From positions 1 to 37,563 of the IMG/VR virus record IMGVR_UViG_3300041955_000163: a stretch of 37,563 nucleotides of DNA. One strand, 5' to 3'. Positions 8,446 through 17,878 of this stretch are shown piece by piece. The notes beneath the pieces are model-generated. The model was not told where the DNA came from, did no database searches, and saw only the letters and a list, made by a program, of their open reading frames with translations. A program made the position numbers and the translations under genes. Positions within the stretch are counted from its first letter, which is position 1. Each line of letters starts with the position of its first letter. This stretch comes from a virus.

Positions 8446-9309
8446 CTATGGGATACTCACGAAAATCGAAAGGCACAGTCGGCTCACCACTGCCGCACTG
8501 ACCACGTTAAACTGCAACACGTTCCCGCCTGACAAGGAGGTCGTCCACATACTCACGGCGAAGTTGGCATTCTTCTGCGCCGAGCTAAGCGTCGGCTTGT
8601 CGGAGCCGCATATCGAGCTATTGGTCGGGAATCCCGTGAAGGAAGACTTGAGGACATCGACCACGGCAGAGCCGGTGGTGTCGCCGATGAGGCTCCATCC
8701 CGTCACGGTGCAGTTGGTCGGCACGTTGATGGTGCCACGCAAGCCCGTGGTGATGGCTACACCGCCGCCGTCGATGATGTAGAACAAGGCTCCCACGGGA
8801 GCACCCGTGGCTATGCCGGTAGCCCCGGTATAGCCCGTGTATCCGGTCGGTCCCTGTGCGCCGACCCCCGGTCCAGTGTAGCCGGTCGGTCCGGTGGGTC
8901 CGCCGCTCGGTCCAGCCGGTCCGGTGGGTCCGGGCAGGAGGATGGTGATGCCATTGCTGGTAACCTGGATGTTCTGCATCCCCGTGGTATCGACGGTGCT
9001 GCCCGCCCCCTGCGGGAAGCTCCACAGGATGACATCCCGGTTCGCCTTGATGCCCGTGGCGTCATAGGCATCCACGAAGTAGAAGGTAGAGGTGGGGCTA
9101 AGCTCGGCATTGCTCCAAATCTGGCACAGAGGGGAACTGACGAAGTTGCCGTAGCTGTTGAGGCTGAAGGTAATGGTCTCGTTCGCCGTCACCTGACCAT
9201 AAGGGGGACTGGCGACCACGGCATCCTGGCTGAGCCGCATCGCCACCGTGCCGCCCGCCAGCACCGTGCCGTTGGAATCCTGGAACGAACCGCCTGTAAG
9301 TGTAATCAT
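8446..9309 (-). CDS. Collagen-like tail fibre protein (short)
   Basis: This 287-aa protein starts at ATG 9309 with AGGAGAAC upstream. Residues about 1-120 form a beta-rich head that probably attaches to the virion (FQDSNGTVLAGGTVAMRLSQD is typical of the first domain of such fibres). A short collagen-like Gly-X-Y run follows at about 126-168 (GPTGPAGPSGG and [13 protein letters not shown]), then a C-terminal globular domain. That domain resembles the C-terminus of the larger collagen-like protein at 10111-11262: both have an IIDGxG strand, a TGWS motif and a DV or FDV strand. The collagen run should form a trimeric stalk. A receptor-binding or surface-adhesion role is inferred. Confidence 0.82.
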   Translation of the reverse strand: MITLTGGSFQDSNGTVLAGGTVAMRLSQDAVVASPPYGQVTANETITFSLNSYGNFVSSPLCQIWSNAELSPTSTFYFVDAYDATGIKANRDVILWSFPQGAGSTVDTTGMQNIQVTSNGITILLPGPTGPAGPSGGPTGPTGYTGPGVGAQGPTGYTGYTGATGIATGAPVGALFYIIDGGGVAITTGLRGTINVPTNCTVTGWSLIGDTTGSAVVDVLKSSFTGFPTNSSICGSDKPTLSSAQKNANFAVSMWTTSLSGGNVLQFNVVSAAVVSRLCLSIFVSIP

Positions 9310-9360
9310 CTGTTCTCCTAAGAAAGCTTTCCATAGCCCCTCGGCACCGCCGTGGAATCC

Positions 9361-10107
9361 TCACAGCACGAAGCAGTAGCCGACAGCCCCGGCTATGCCG
9401 GTCGGGGGAGTCAGGGCAATCAGGGGCAGGATGGTGACCACGGAATTGAGAATTGACCCGCTGGCAGACCAGGTAGTGCTCTTCGTCGAACCGTTGGTCA
9501 CGGTTGCCACGGTGTCAACATATCCGCCGCCGAGGGCAGTGCCCTCTACCGCCTCGGCTACCTGCGTGATGCCGGTCATGCCGCTGTTGGAGTAGGTGAC
9601 GTTGGTGGAGACGTCCCAGATGATGCTGACCAGCATGACCTCCGTGCCGACATTAAACGCCCCCTGCATGACCGGCATGGGTATCGGCTCGGACGTGACC
9701 GACACGATGCTGGTGTTGCCCTGCACGGCATTGAAGCCGAGGCTGGCTACATATTGCGGTATGCCGAACTCCATCGCCAGCATACAAGTGCTGACCTTTC
9801 CCGACCCGGCCACGGTAGCCTGGACAGTATTGGCACCGGAACCGGCACATACCCCCCACCACAGGCCAAGGTACGAGTCTGCCTGGATGGCACTGGCATA
9901 CAGGGGAAAGTAGCTGGTCCTCTGCGAGTCGGCAATGGCGCTCGGCAGGCTCTGGGTGCCATTGCTGAGCCAATAACCATAGGCTACAACGATGAGGTCG
10001 CCCTGGCGGGAGTTCGAGCCGAAGGCAGAGCACGCCGCCACGGGGGTGGTGCTCGCCCCGCCGTTGTGCCCCGTCGCTCCCTGGAAGAATGTAATCTGCG
10101 CAGCCAT
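9361..10107 (-). CDS. Hypothetical beta-rich appendage protein
   Basis: This 248-aa protein is rich in S, T, V and G and has few charged residues, consistent with an extracellular or virion-surface beta-sandwich. The start is ATG 10107 after CCAAGAG. It lies between the two collagen-like fibres and shares strand order with the second half of the 389-aa protein (GDLIVVAYG, then a long aromatic region, then a glycine-rich loop). No catalytic motif is visible. It is probably a fibre-associated or decoration protein. Confidence 0.7.
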   Translation of the reverse strand: MAAQITFFQGATGHNGGASTTPVAACSAFGSNSRQGDLIVVAYGYWLSNGTQSLPSAIADSQRTSYFPLYASAIQADSYLGLWWGVCAGSGANTVQATVAGSGKVSTCMLAMEFGIPQYVASLGFNAVQGNTSIVSVTSEPIPMPVMQGAFNVGTEVMLVSIIWDVSTNVTYSNSGMTGITQVAEAVEGTALGGGYVDTVATVTNGSTKSTTWSASGSILNSVVTILPLIALTPPTGIAGAVGYCFVL

Positions 10108-10110
10108 AGT

Positions 10111-11262
10111 TCAACTCTTGGTAATGTATATTTCCAGGCAGATGCGTGTCACCGTCGTGGCGCTCGTCAGCAGGAACTGGAACACCGTACCCGCCGCCAC
10201 GGTCGTCCCTGTCCCCGCCGTCCAGCCGCTCACGCCGCCCTCCGCCGACTGGTGGGTCGCACTCACTGCCGGTGGTCCGGTGGAGATAATTGTGGCGGTG
10301 CTGGGCGGGACTGCCCACGTGCCCGTCTGCACATCAAACTGGCACGCCCCTCCCTGGTCGCAGATGATGCTCCACCCGGTAATGGTCCCGGCATACGGGC
10401 ACTCCACGAACCCATAGGACTTGGAGGCAGAGGTAGGCACCGAGCCAGCACCGTCAATGATGATGCCTACCACGCCGTATGTCTGGTTGAGGGAGATGGC
10501 GGGACCCGTGTAGCCCGTGTAGCCGGTGTAGCCGGTGTAGCCGGGACCAGTGTATCCTGTGTATCCGCTATATCCGGTGTACCCGGTGAAGTTGCCCGAT
10601 CCCGTGTACCCGGTGTAGCCGGTGTAGCCGGTGTATCCGGTCGGTCCCGTGGTACCTACGCCTCCGCCCGGACCGGTGTAGCCGGTGTAGCCGGTGTATC
10701 CGGTCGGTCCCGTGGTACCTACGCCTCCGCCCGGACCGGTGTAGCCGGTGTAGCCGGTGTATCCGGTCCGACCGGTGTAGCCGGTGATGCTTGGACCGGT
10801 ATAGCCCGTGTAGCCGGTATAGCCTGTAGGACCAGTGGAGCCGGTGATGCTTGGACCGGTATAGCCAGTGTAGCCAGAATAGCCCGTGTAGCCGATAGGT
10901 CCGGTCGCCCCGTCAGTCCCCGGATTTCCGGGGTATCCCGTGTAGCCGGTGGGTCCGGTGGAGGCAGGTCCCGTGGGACCGGTGTAAAGTGGACCGGTCG
11001 GTCCCGTGTAACCCGTGTAGCCCGTGGAACCCGACCCGCCCGGACCGTTCGATGTCCCTGCCACGGGAGGGGGGATGAGCCGGTTCACGGGGATGTTCCC
11101 GTGGGCATACAGGTTGGCAAGGGCATCCGGGCTGACGGGGTTGACCGGGGTCAGCGGGGTGCGGACAAAGCTCGGCATGGTGGACGGGGGAGGTGCAGAC
11201 GGAGGAGCCGTCTGGGTCATGTCCACGGGCTCGTAGTCGGCGGGATTGATGTTGTTGGGCAT
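10111..11262 (-). CDS. Collagen-like tail fibre protein (long)
   Basis: This 383-aa protein starts at ATG 11262, overlapping the previous stop as TAATG. Residues 1-75 are proline-rich, ending in a conserved-looking [23 protein letters not shown] collagen-like stretch covers about 75-255, dominated by G-Y-T and G-P-T triplets. The C-terminal domain (about 256-383) matches in layout that of the shorter collagen-like protein ([18 protein letters not shown]). Such proteins form trimeric stalks. Tyr in the X position instead of Pro is unusual. The stalk contains internal DNA repeats with periods of 63 and 60 bp, suggesting growth by slippage. Host attachment is inferred. Confidence 0.85.
   Translation of the reverse strand: MPNNINPADYEPVDMTQTAPPSAPPPSTMPSFVRTPLTPVNPVSPDALANLYAHGNIPVNRLIPPPVAGTSNGPGGSGSTGYTGYTGPTGPLYTGPTGPASTGPTGYTGYPGNPGTDGATGPIGYTGYSGYTGYTGPSITGSTGPTGYTGYTGYTGPSITGYTGRTGYTGYTGYTGPGGGVGTTGPTGYTGYTGYTGPGGGVGTTGPTGYTGYTGYTGYTGSGNFTGYTGYSGYTGYTGPGYTGYTGYTGYTGPAISLNQTYGVVGIIIDGAGSVPTSASKSYGFVECPYAGTITGWSIICDQGGACQFDVQTGTWAVPPSTATIISTGPPAVSATHQSAEGGVSGWTAGTGTTVAAGTVFQFLLTSATTVTRICLEIYITKS
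10501..11030 (-). repeat. Collagen triplet repeats with 63-bp tandem duplication
   Basis: The coding DNA is a run of 9-bp Gly-X-Thr triplet units. Within it, 10610-10768 repeats with period 63 bp (about 2.5 exact copies, encoding the block [16 protein letters not shown]). A 60-bp period joins the two copies of CCGGTGATGCTTGGACCGG at about 10781 and 10841. Confidence 0.9.
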
Positions 11263-14200
11263 TACCTACCCTGCTGGGCTATCCGCTCCTTGTGGATGGC
11301 GGCAAACGTGGTCAGGTACATAACCTCGGAGGCGGCATCCTCGGCTGCGAACTGGATGTTCAACTGGAAATGGCGGCACCAGCAAGGCTTGCCGTCCTGG
11401 TTGAAGTGGTAGCGGTTGGACCATAGGGTCTGGGACTCGGGGAGGCGGGGCACGTCGTGGACGAACTTGCTGATGTCCTGCCACGGGGGGCAGTTAGGCC
11501 ATCCGTAGACCTCGCCGAGCAATACCCCAATCTTCGGCGGGCTTCCTATCCGCTTGGCGTCCAGGGTGACGTAGGCAAGCTCCGCCATCTGCGACGAGTG
11601 GCAGAGCACGACGCTGCCTACCACGGCATTAGCCTGGTAAGGCACGCCGTTATCGAGGTTGGTGGTAAGGTCACGGGTGAGGATGGGACCGGTCGGGATG
11701 TAGGGCGGGCTGAGCGGCGGCGAGGTGGACGGGCTGCTCGCCTCGGGCGGTCCCAGCAATAGCTGCTTCACCCCCACCGTGGTCTCGATGGACTTCACGC
11801 AGGAACAGGGGATTGCCCGGAACGGCGACCACACGGAGCCGGTCTCCGGGGACGGAGTGTTCATCATATTGTAATAGCCCTGCCCGTTGGAGATGAAGAC
11901 CCGCTGGTCGGTGCCCATGACGTGCCAGGTTACATAGCTGCTCGTGGGGTCGAAGTCGGCTGCCAGCCGGTTCCCGATGGGGAACCCCACGGTAGCCCAG
12001 CCGGAACTGGGGTCAACCAGCACCATCTGGCGGTCGTAAGTGAAAGCGAAGGGCGTCCCGCCGTTGACGGTCAGGCAGTTCTTGGAGAGGATGCCGATGT
12101 TGACGACGTTGGAGACGTTGAACGGCGGAGCCGTCCCTGCCACAAGCTGGACCTGGTCCTCCAGCACGGCATACAGCCCGGCAGAGGTTGACCACGTGGT
12201 GATGCCGGTGACGGGGAACTCGATATAGTTGTTGGGCGGGAAAGCCTCGGGTCCGCCGAAGTCGTCGGCATAGATGGCGTCCGAGTAGTAGAGCAAGTTC
12301 GTCACGTAGCCGAAGACGGAGCTAAGATGGTAGCCACAGGGCTTGAAGCCCTTGGGCGGCGGCGAGTTTTCGCCGGTAAGGTCCGCCTCCAGGGCTATGT
12401 TCTGGGTGGAGTTGGTGAACCCGTTGTCCGGCGAGTAGTCGGCATAGGTCCACTGCGTCTTGCCCGGATTGTCAATCTGCCCAATCCACAGCGGGGTGGC
12501 ACCGCCCTGAGCCGTGCGGAAGACGAGGATGGTGTCGATGTGAGCATCGTCGGTGCCCTCGCCCACGACCTCCATGTAGGAATAGGGGGCAAGGATGATG
12601 GGGGAGGAAAGCTGGCTTGCCGTGCCCGTGAATCCCGTCAGGCTGTCCTGGTAGGCGTAGCAGTACATCCAAGATGCGGTGTTGCCGGAAGTGCCGCCCA
12701 CGGAGGGGTCGCCGCCCTGGTTGACCCAGGTGATGCCGTTGTCCGTGGTGTAGCTTCCCGAGGTCTGTCCCCAAGCCGGGGTAGAGGTGCCGCTGACGCC
12801 CGAGTAGATGACGTTCTCCACGGCTCCATAGCCGTCGATGACCATCCCCCCCGTGGAGACAAGCTGGCTGTTGCCGACCACGCCGGGAATCATATTGCCC
12901 TCGGACACGACCTGCGGGGATGAGCTTCCCGCCACAGGAGGGGAGGCGCTGCTTCCCCGCTGGACCTGGTAGCCTACGTTGGTCCACTGGACGCTGCCGT
13001 CAAGGATGCTGCTTCCCACCCCTGACGGCCACGAGATGTTGGAGTCATTGCTGTCGCTGGTGGTGCCTGCCTGCGTGCATTGGAAGAAGGCGGAATAGTA
13101 GGTGGTAACGACCACGGGTATGGTGCTTGAGATGCTCTGGTTGTTGAAGTCGTCGAACTCGTCGCTGAACTGGTTGTAGCTCGGGTTAGGCTCGTAGATG
13201 GTGCTGGAGACGCCCCAGGTCACGGCCACGACCGCACCGAGGGCATAGGGGGTCAGGAGACCACGGGTGCCGGTGCCCAAGGATGTCCACTTGGCGGAGC
13301 CGTCGCTGGTGATGGCACCATAGGTCTCGTCGAAGACCGGGACGGAGGTATCGGTGGTCCCTGCGGTGGTAAGCTGGTAGACGAACCCGCTGATGTCGAT
13401 AACGAGCGGGACGGGCATATAGTAGGTGTTCGCCGCCCACGTGGACACGGAGGAAGTGGCGTTCAGGGTGTTGGCGACCTGCGGGGCACTGGGGGGCTTC
13501 TGGATGCCCCACGGGCGCACGCACGGACCACGCATACTCCACAGGTTGGTGCCGTCGATGGTAACGTCGAACTGCCCCATCCCCCAGCCCGCAGGCTCGG
13601 TGCTGCCGAGGTTCCCGTTGGCGTTGGTGAGGCAGTAGCCGTTCTCGGGACCGGCTGACGAGTAGTTGGGGGCGTTCACGTTCGCCGTGAAGGTGGTGTC
13701 GGCGATGCTGGTGACGGTGACCGTCAGGTCATTGAGGAACGTGGCGTATTGCAGGTTGGTGAAGCTCACCGCTTGGGTCGTGCTCAGGCTGAGGGCACTC
13801 GACACCGTGGCGGTCAGCAGGCCGTTCACCACGGAGATGTTGGAGCACGCCAGGTACTCGCCGAGGGCAAGCTGGATGTTGTTGTTGGGGTCAACGATGA
13901 AAGCCCCTGCGGGGAAGCTGTAGCCTGCCTGCCACTCGTAGGAACTCTGGACATACTGCCAGTTGTCCACCCCGTCGCCGCAGTAGAGGAAGCTCCCGAT
14001 GCTCTGGAAGAAGGTCTGCCCCGCCCCTGCGGACTTGGCACGGATGAGAATCTGGTTGCCGGGCGGCGAGGCATCATAGACGCCGGTCGCCGTGTCGGCT
14101 AGGACAATGATGCGGTCCGGGCGGTTGGCACCGGGAATCTTGAAGGAATGGAAGTCAAGGATAGGCTCCCAGTCGTTGTAGTTGAAGACCGAGTGACCGG

Positions 14201-14426
14201 GCGCACGGATGAGGGTAAGGGATGGAGAAATCTCGGTGTTCTGACCGTCCCACAGGGATTCATACCTTGATGCGCCGTAGAATTTGCCATAGAGGTAAGG
14301 AACGGCGGCGTCACGCAAAGGCGAACGATTAGTCCAGATGCCCGTGAAGAACCTGTCGGTCGGGATTGGCGCAAAGTTGGACGGACCTTTCGGTGCCGCA
14401 CCTGCTTGTTCGAGCGGATTAGCCAC
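11262..14426 (-). CDS. Large tail protein, nozzle-like
   Basis: This 1054-aa protein has a GTG start (14426) with AAGGGGTG upstream, overlapping the HNH stop by 8 bp. The N-terminal region (about 20-85: [36 protein letters not shown], then LIRAPGH) looks like the opening of podovirus tail-nozzle proteins, which recount genes and end in an RPG-like motif. The rest is beta-rich. At least three copies of a module of the form DG-x-x-W-T-x-x-G occur ([30 protein letters not shown]), which may be small carbohydrate- or wall-binding folds. Size and position just after the HNH gene and before the fibres support a nozzle or hub role. The family call is tentative. Confidence 0.75.
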   Translation of the reverse strand: MANPLEQAGAAPKGPSNFAPIPTDRFFTGIWTNRSPLRDAAVPYLYGKFYGASRYESLWDGQNTEISPSLTLIRAPGHSVFNYNDWEPILDFHSFKIPGANRPDRIIVLADTATGVYDASPPGNQILIRAKSAGAGQTFFQSIGSFLYCGDGVDNWQYVQSSYEWQAGYSFPAGAFIVDPNNNIQLALGEYLACSNISVVNGLLTATVSSALSLSTTQAVSFTNLQYATFLNDLTVTVTSIADTTFTANVNAPNYSSAGPENGYCLTNANGNLGSTEPAGWGMGQFDVTIDGTNLWSMRGPCVRPWGIQKPPSAPQVANTLNATSSVSTWAANTYYMPVPLVIDISGFVYQLTTAGTTDTSVPVFDETYGAITSDGSAKWTSLGTGTRGLLTPYALGAVVAVTWGVSSTIYEPNPSYNQFSDEFDDFNNQSISSTIPVVVTTYYSAFFQCTQAGTTSDSNDSNISWPSGVGSSILDGSVQWTNVGYQVQRGSSASPPVAGSSSPQVVSEGNMIPGVVGNSQLVSTGGMVIDGYGAVENVIYSGVSGTSTPAWGQTSGSYTTDNGITWVNQGGDPSVGGTSGNTASWMYCYAYQDSLTGFTGTASQLSSPIILAPYSYMEVVGEGTDDAHIDTILVFRTAQGGATPLWIGQIDNPGKTQWTYADYSPDNGFTNSTQNIALEADLTGENSPPPKGFKPCGYHLSSVFGYVTNLLYYSDAIYADDFGGPEAFPPNNYIEFPVTGITTWSTSAGLYAVLEDQVQLVAGTAPPFNVSNVVNIGILSKNCLTVNGGTPFAFTYDRQMVLVDPSSGWATVGFPIGNRLAADFDPTSSYVTWHVMGTDQRVFISNGQGYYNMMNTPSPETGSVWSPFRAIPCSCVKSIETTVGVKQLLLGPPEASSPSTSPPLSPPYIPTGPILTRDLTTNLDNGVPYQANAVVGSVVLCHSSQMAELAYVTLDAKRIGSPPKIGVLLGEVYGWPNCPPWQDISKFVHDVPRLPESQTLWSNRYHFNQDGKPCWCRHFQLNIQFAAEDAASEVMYLTTFAAIHKERIAQQGR

Positions 14427-14898
14427 TAAACACCCCTTGTCTTACCTTCCCACCCTTGCTGCACGCCTCTACCGAAGGGTGGATACCTTTGAGCCTATTG
14501 GTCTGGCTGATTTGCTCTTTCTGTGCTTCAGAGATGACCTTACCCTTACCGCCTCTTCCATTAGTATTTCCAATCATCCGAGCACTTATCTGGGAGCATT
14601 TCCTACCCTTGTTCCAAACCATTCGAGGCTTCCGGTTGGAGAGTATTTTCTTGATGCGGTTGGGGTCGTTTGCCGTCCTGATACGATGGCAGTTCGCACA
14701 AACGAGGTCACACTTATCGGCTTCTACCATCAACTCAGCTATAGGAGCCGTCATCTTGTAAGAGATAGCGAAGGACTTCTCAAAGCAGTCACGATGGTCA
14801 AAATCAAAACAACACTGTGGGAACACACCACCACAATCGTGGCATTTACCACCCTTGTAAGCGACGAGTTGAGCTTTCTTCTCTGTGTAGATGATCAT
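14419..14898 (-). CDS. HNH homing endonuclease with NUMOD3-like tail
   Basis: This 159-aa protein starts at ATG 14898. The HNH nuclease core is visible: CHDC at 19-22, FDFDH at 31-35, then CANCHR at 67-72 (zinc ligands plus catalytic His). The C-terminal half (about 90-150: WNKGRK, SARMIGNTNG, SEAQKEQISQ) matches the NUMOD3 type of DNA-binding repeat found in homing endonucleases. It sits between two structural genes. Its stop overlaps the GTG start of the nozzle-like gene by 8 bp, so it appears inserted without breaking a gene. The ribosome site is poor, suggesting low expression. Homing activity is inferred. Confidence 0.85.
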   Translation of the reverse strand: MIIYTEKKAQLVAYKGGKCHDCGGVFPQCCFDFDHRDCFEKSFAISYKMTAPIAELMVEADKCDLVCANCHRIRTANDPNRIKKILSNRKPRMVWNKGRKCSQISARMIGNTNGRGGKGKVISEAQKEQISQTNRLKGIHPSVEACSKGGKVRQGVFSG

Positions 14899-14912
14899 AC
14901 TGCTTAATATCG

Positions 14913-15662
14913 TCACACGGCACGGGCTTGGACTCCCTGTTGTGCCCTGCCCGTGGCCGCAACCTGACCCTGCATCTGACCGAGGTAGGCGGCGGCGAAC
15001 AGGTTCTTGGCAGCCTCGTCCAGCCCTGTCTGGGTCCCCAGGAGGTGTGCCACGAAGCGCTGCGACATCTCCTGGAACCGGGAGTCGTTGTTGTAGAGGA
15101 ACGCCAAGCCGAGGAAGCCAAAATTTACCAAATGCCTCAATTTGTCCGGCATCGGCCATACCTGCGTGGCCGAGGTGAACTTGACTGCCGCCTTCTGGTA
15201 GGTCAGCCCGATGGGGTATTCCATATCGGGGCACATATGGAGGCGGAAGGTGATGTTCCCTGCGAGGTCGTCCTCGTGGACGGATATCTGCGTGGGACGG
15301 GAGAGGTCGGAGGACTGCTCCAGGTCCCGCTCGATGTTCAACTGGTAAATCTTGCCCGGCTCATTCTCAGCGGTATCGGGCACCGTGAGGGTTGCACACT
15401 CCAGGAAGCCGAAGTCGCTTATCTCCACGGTGGCGTCGGTCGAGAAGCCCTCGGGCGGGCTGAGCGGCGGGGACAATGCCTGAGTCACCGTGTAGCCGGT
15501 GTCCTTGCGGTTCCACTCCCACACGAACGGCGGCGACAGGATGGTGCAAAGGAGCGTCTGGGCAATCGAAGCCGCAGGCTCAATCGTGTCGCTGTAGAAC
15601 AACGGTAGATTGCTGACAAACGGCTCCGTGAATGTCACTACGTCTTTCAGGGTGAAGGACAT
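14913..15662 (-). CDS. Hypothetical structural protein, 249 aa
   Basis: It starts at ATG 15662 with GGGAGG seven bases upstream. The N-terminal 140 residues are beta-rich (FVWEWNRKDTGYTV and TVEISDFGFLECATL). The C-terminal part is helical and ends Q/A-rich (AAYLGQMQGQVAATGRAQQG). No enzyme signature is seen. Lying between the 347-aa tail protein and the nozzle-like protein, it may be an adaptor or tail-completion protein. It is flanked on both sides by HNH endonuclease genes. Confidence 0.7.
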   Translation of the reverse strand: MSFTLKDVVTFTEPFVSNLPLFYSDTIEPAASIAQTLLCTILSPPFVWEWNRKDTGYTVTQALSPPLSPPEGFSTDATVEISDFGFLECATLTVPDTAENEPGKIYQLNIERDLEQSSDLSRPTQISVHEDDLAGNITFRLHMCPDMEYPIGLTYQKAAVKFTSATQVWPMPDKLRHLVNFGFLGLAFLYNNDSRFQEMSQRFVAHLLGTQTGLDEAAKNLFAAAYLGQMQGQVAATGRAQQGVQARAV

Positions 15663-15666
15663 CTAA

Positions 15667-16212
15667 CTAGCCTCCCGATAGATATTCCTCGATTGCTGGC
15701 AAGAGATGCCTGTGCTTCTCATATATCCCCAGAAAGACGTTGCAGTCCCCGCACAGGATTCCCCGCACCGTCTTTCCCTTATGGTCTGTATGCCACTTTC
15801 CATTGTTGAGCATCCCCTTTGTCGATGTCGCCGACCCACAAATCTTGCACTTTCTCCCCTGTGCCTCGAACATCGCATTCCAGTCAGCCAAGGTGAACCC
15901 GTTATACTTGTGGCGAAGCCAATAATCGGGAAGCCGCATCTCCCAGCAAATCCGGCAAGTGCGCTGCACCTTTCCACGGTTGCTAAAGTAACGGGTTGAC
16001 TCCTCGGCGTAGAAGTCCCGCCCGTTCTGTAATCGGCATTCCCTGCAATGCCGCTTGTTGGTCTTAGGGTCAAAATAAGAATTCCCAGGGGTGAACTCGT
16101 GGGTCCACGGGTGCCCCCGCTTGCAGCATTTAGCTTTTCTCCACCGCTTGGGGGCTATTACTCTGCCATTCTTGCAATGGGTAATCTGGTTTTTGGCTTG
16201 TCTCATATGCAT
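15667..16212 (-). CDS. Endonuclease VII-like HNH endonuclease
   Basis: I start this 181-aa protein at ATG 16212. A TTG at 16230 is an alternative. The N-terminal part has two paired-cysteine units (CCKRGHPW and CRECR, about 29-59) of the kind that precede HNH cores in homing endonucleases. A further CRIC pair lies near 86. The nuclease core at 122-162 reads CKICG, then WHTDH, then TVRGILCGDCNVFLG, which is the endonuclease VII (His-Me finger) pattern. It is inserted between two structural genes, so it is more likely a mobile homing enzyme than the phage's own resolvase. Resolvase function cannot be excluded. Confidence 0.85.
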   Translation of the reverse strand: MHMRQAKNQITHCKNGRVIAPKRWRKAKCCKRGHPWTHEFTPGNSYFDPKTNKRHCRECRLQNGRDFYAEESTRYFSNRGKVQRTCRICWEMRLPDYWLRHKYNGFTLADWNAMFEAQGRKCKICGSATSTKGMLNNGKWHTDHKGKTVRGILCGDCNVFLGIYEKHRHLLPAIEEYLSGG

Positions 16213-16274
16213 CAATACCAAATCACCCAAGCTTTTTCCGTCGTTGACCCTGTTAATTAACTCCTTTCAAATCA

Positions 16275-17318
16275 TCAGTTGGGAGGACCCCAAGGAAAAG
16301 CAGGCGAGGGCACCCAGCTTCCGCCCGTCTGCATTATTGGGTCACTGGGGTACATGATGGCGGAGTCCCTTGTCCTGTCCCCCGAGTGCTTGGCATCGTT
16401 CAATGACTTCTCCCACTGGTTGATGGCGTCGATGTGCTTAATCCTGACCTTCGGGTCGGGATGCTGCTGCCAGAGCACGGCGACCAGCCCGTCGAAGAAG
16501 AGCGGCACGACATCGTCGGGGATAGGCTCAAGCACCTGCTGCATCGTGGTAAGCTGGATGGGACGGCACTGCCACACCGGCCATACCTGGTAGGCGATGC
16601 CGGTCATCGGAGGCATGGGAGACACACGGAACCCCTGTCCATTGGGGTTGACGGCGGTCCACTGGGCGGTACCATCGTCTACCACGGTGGGGACGATGCT
16701 GGGGTTTTTATAGGTCGGGTAGACCGGGCTGGTAGGCCACGTGGGCTGGCTGAGACCCAAGGTACCGAACTGGGTAAGCACCCATAGGTTGCCGTTCGGG
16801 TCACGGACCTGGAGGTTGGGGTTGGCGGGTGCCGACTGCTGACCGATGGGCTGGGTGATGGTCTGCCCCGGCTGCGGGTTGGTGAAGTTGCCCGTGCCCT
16901 GCCCCGTGGCTCCCCACGTGGCGTACTGGAGGTCCTTGTTGTAGAGGACGCAAAGCTGTCCGGGACGCCCGAACTGCTGGCTTGCCACGGGTAAGTTCTG
17001 GACCGCCTCAATAGGCCAAATAGGTCTTGGATTGCTGGTATTGTTAATATCTAAAAGTGTACTATCCTGAAGGAACCCGATGCTGAACAGGTTCAGGGCG
17101 TAGTCCTGCTGCCAGCTATTCGTGATGAAGACGCCGTATCCCCCGCCACGGTTCCAAGGCCACTTGAAGGCGGACGACAGCATCTTGGTCATCACCTGGT
17201 TGGTTACCTGGAGGACCTTCTTGACGGAATAACCGGCAATAGGAAGGACGGCGACCAGTTCTGGAAAGGACTGGAGATAGTCCACCGCATCTATGACACG
17301 TACCGTTGAGTTGCCCAA
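16275..17318 (-). CDS. Hypothetical tail protein, 347 aa
   Basis: It starts at TTG 17318. AGGGGGT six bases upstream lies in the last codons of the previous gene, and no ATG occurs for about 40 codons. The N-terminal 60 residues are helical with hydrophobic strands (AVLPIAGYSVKKVLQVTNQVM). The middle carries one DGTAQWTAVN segment like the W-T modules in the nozzle-like protein, and the C-terminus has VWPVWQC and a charged helix. It may be a head-tail adaptor or gatekeeper, judged only by position after the capsid block. No family is recognised. Confidence 0.7.
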   Translation of the reverse strand: MGNSTVRVIDAVDYLQSFPELVAVLPIAGYSVKKVLQVTNQVMTKMLSSAFKWPWNRGGGYGVFITNSWQQDYALNLFSIGFLQDSTLLDINNTSNPRPIWPIEAVQNLPVASQQFGRPGQLCVLYNKDLQYATWGATGQGTGNFTNPQPGQTITQPIGQQSAPANPNLQVRDPNGNLWVLTQFGTLGLSQPTWPTSPVYPTYKNPSIVPTVVDDGTAQWTAVNPNGQGFRVSPMPPMTGIAYQVWPVWQCRPIQLTTMQQVLEPIPDDVVPLFFDGLVAVLWQQHPDPKVRIKHIDAINQWEKSLNDAKHSGDRTRDSAIMYPSDPIMQTGGSWVPSPAFPWGPPN

Positions 17319-17321
17319 ATT

Positions 17322-17798
17322 CTACCCCCTGGCGAAGCGGAACTGGACCGGCTTGGGAGCTTCCAGTCCTTTGCGGGGGAGCCGGAAAATTTCGTCGAAG
17401 TCCTTCTCGCCCGGCTTAACAATCTTGTCACAGCGGATGCAACGGCACTGGGCTAGTCCGAAGTTGTTGTACTCGACCTGGTAGGTCGTGAACACGTCCC
17501 CGCCGTTGTACAGCCCGTCCAGGTTCTTGCCGCCCATCCGGTGGTTGCAGATGGCCTGCTTCCGGGCGGTCTCCTCCTTGGTCTGCTTCATCCGCACCGC
17601 TGCGTGCTTGCGGATGTTGCCGGTAGCCTCTTCCTTGGCTCGGGCGTCCTTGTTCTCACGCTTCAGGGCTTCAAGCTGTGCCCTCTGAAGCTCAAGCTGG
17701 TTAGCCGCCAGTTCCTTCTCGATGCGTGCCTTCTCAACGGCATCCCGTGCAGCCTGAAGCTGTAGTTCCGAAAGTTCCTGTTCCTGCGTCTTAGCCAT
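17322..17798 (-). CDS. Coiled-coil protein with C-terminal zinc site
   Basis: This 158-aa protein starts at ATG 17798 with AAGGAG upstream. Residues about 3-75 form a charged heptad-like coiled coil (ELSELQLQAARDAVEKARIEKEL). The C-terminal half holds CNHRM at about 84 and CRCIRC near 117-122, which could bind zinc. It is the first gene after the capsid terminator and overlaps the SD of the next gene. Function is unknown. Assembly or tail-completion roles are possible. Confidence 0.7.
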   Translation of the reverse strand: MAKTQEQELSELQLQAARDAVEKARIEKELAANQLELQRAQLEALKRENKDARAKEEATGNIRKHAAVRMKQTKEETARKQAICNHRMGGKNLDGLYNGGDVFTTYQVEYNNFGLAQCRCIRCDKIVKPGEKDFDEIFRLPRKGLEAPKPVQFRFARG

Positions 17799-17830
17799 AA
17801 GGCTCCTTGGTGCCCATTAGGGCGGCAATT

Positions 17831-17873
17831 GAAAAGCAAGGGGGCAGAGTGGCTTAAATCCACTCCACCCCCC
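17831..17873 (-). terminator. Rho-independent terminator after the capsid gene
   Basis: On the minus strand a 13-bp stem (17860-17872 with 17840-17852, two G-U wobbles) closes a 7-base loop (ATTTAAG). It is followed by a T-rich TTGCTTTTC. It starts 7 bp after the major capsid stop. It would cut down transcription of the tail genes relative to the capsid gene. Confidence 0.75.
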
Positions 17874-17878
17874 GCTGG

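Noticed and set aside
9754-11412. 552-aa plus-strand frame
   Set aside because: It is the antisense of the collagen triplet repeats, which keep several frames open. It has no ribosome site and no known domain.
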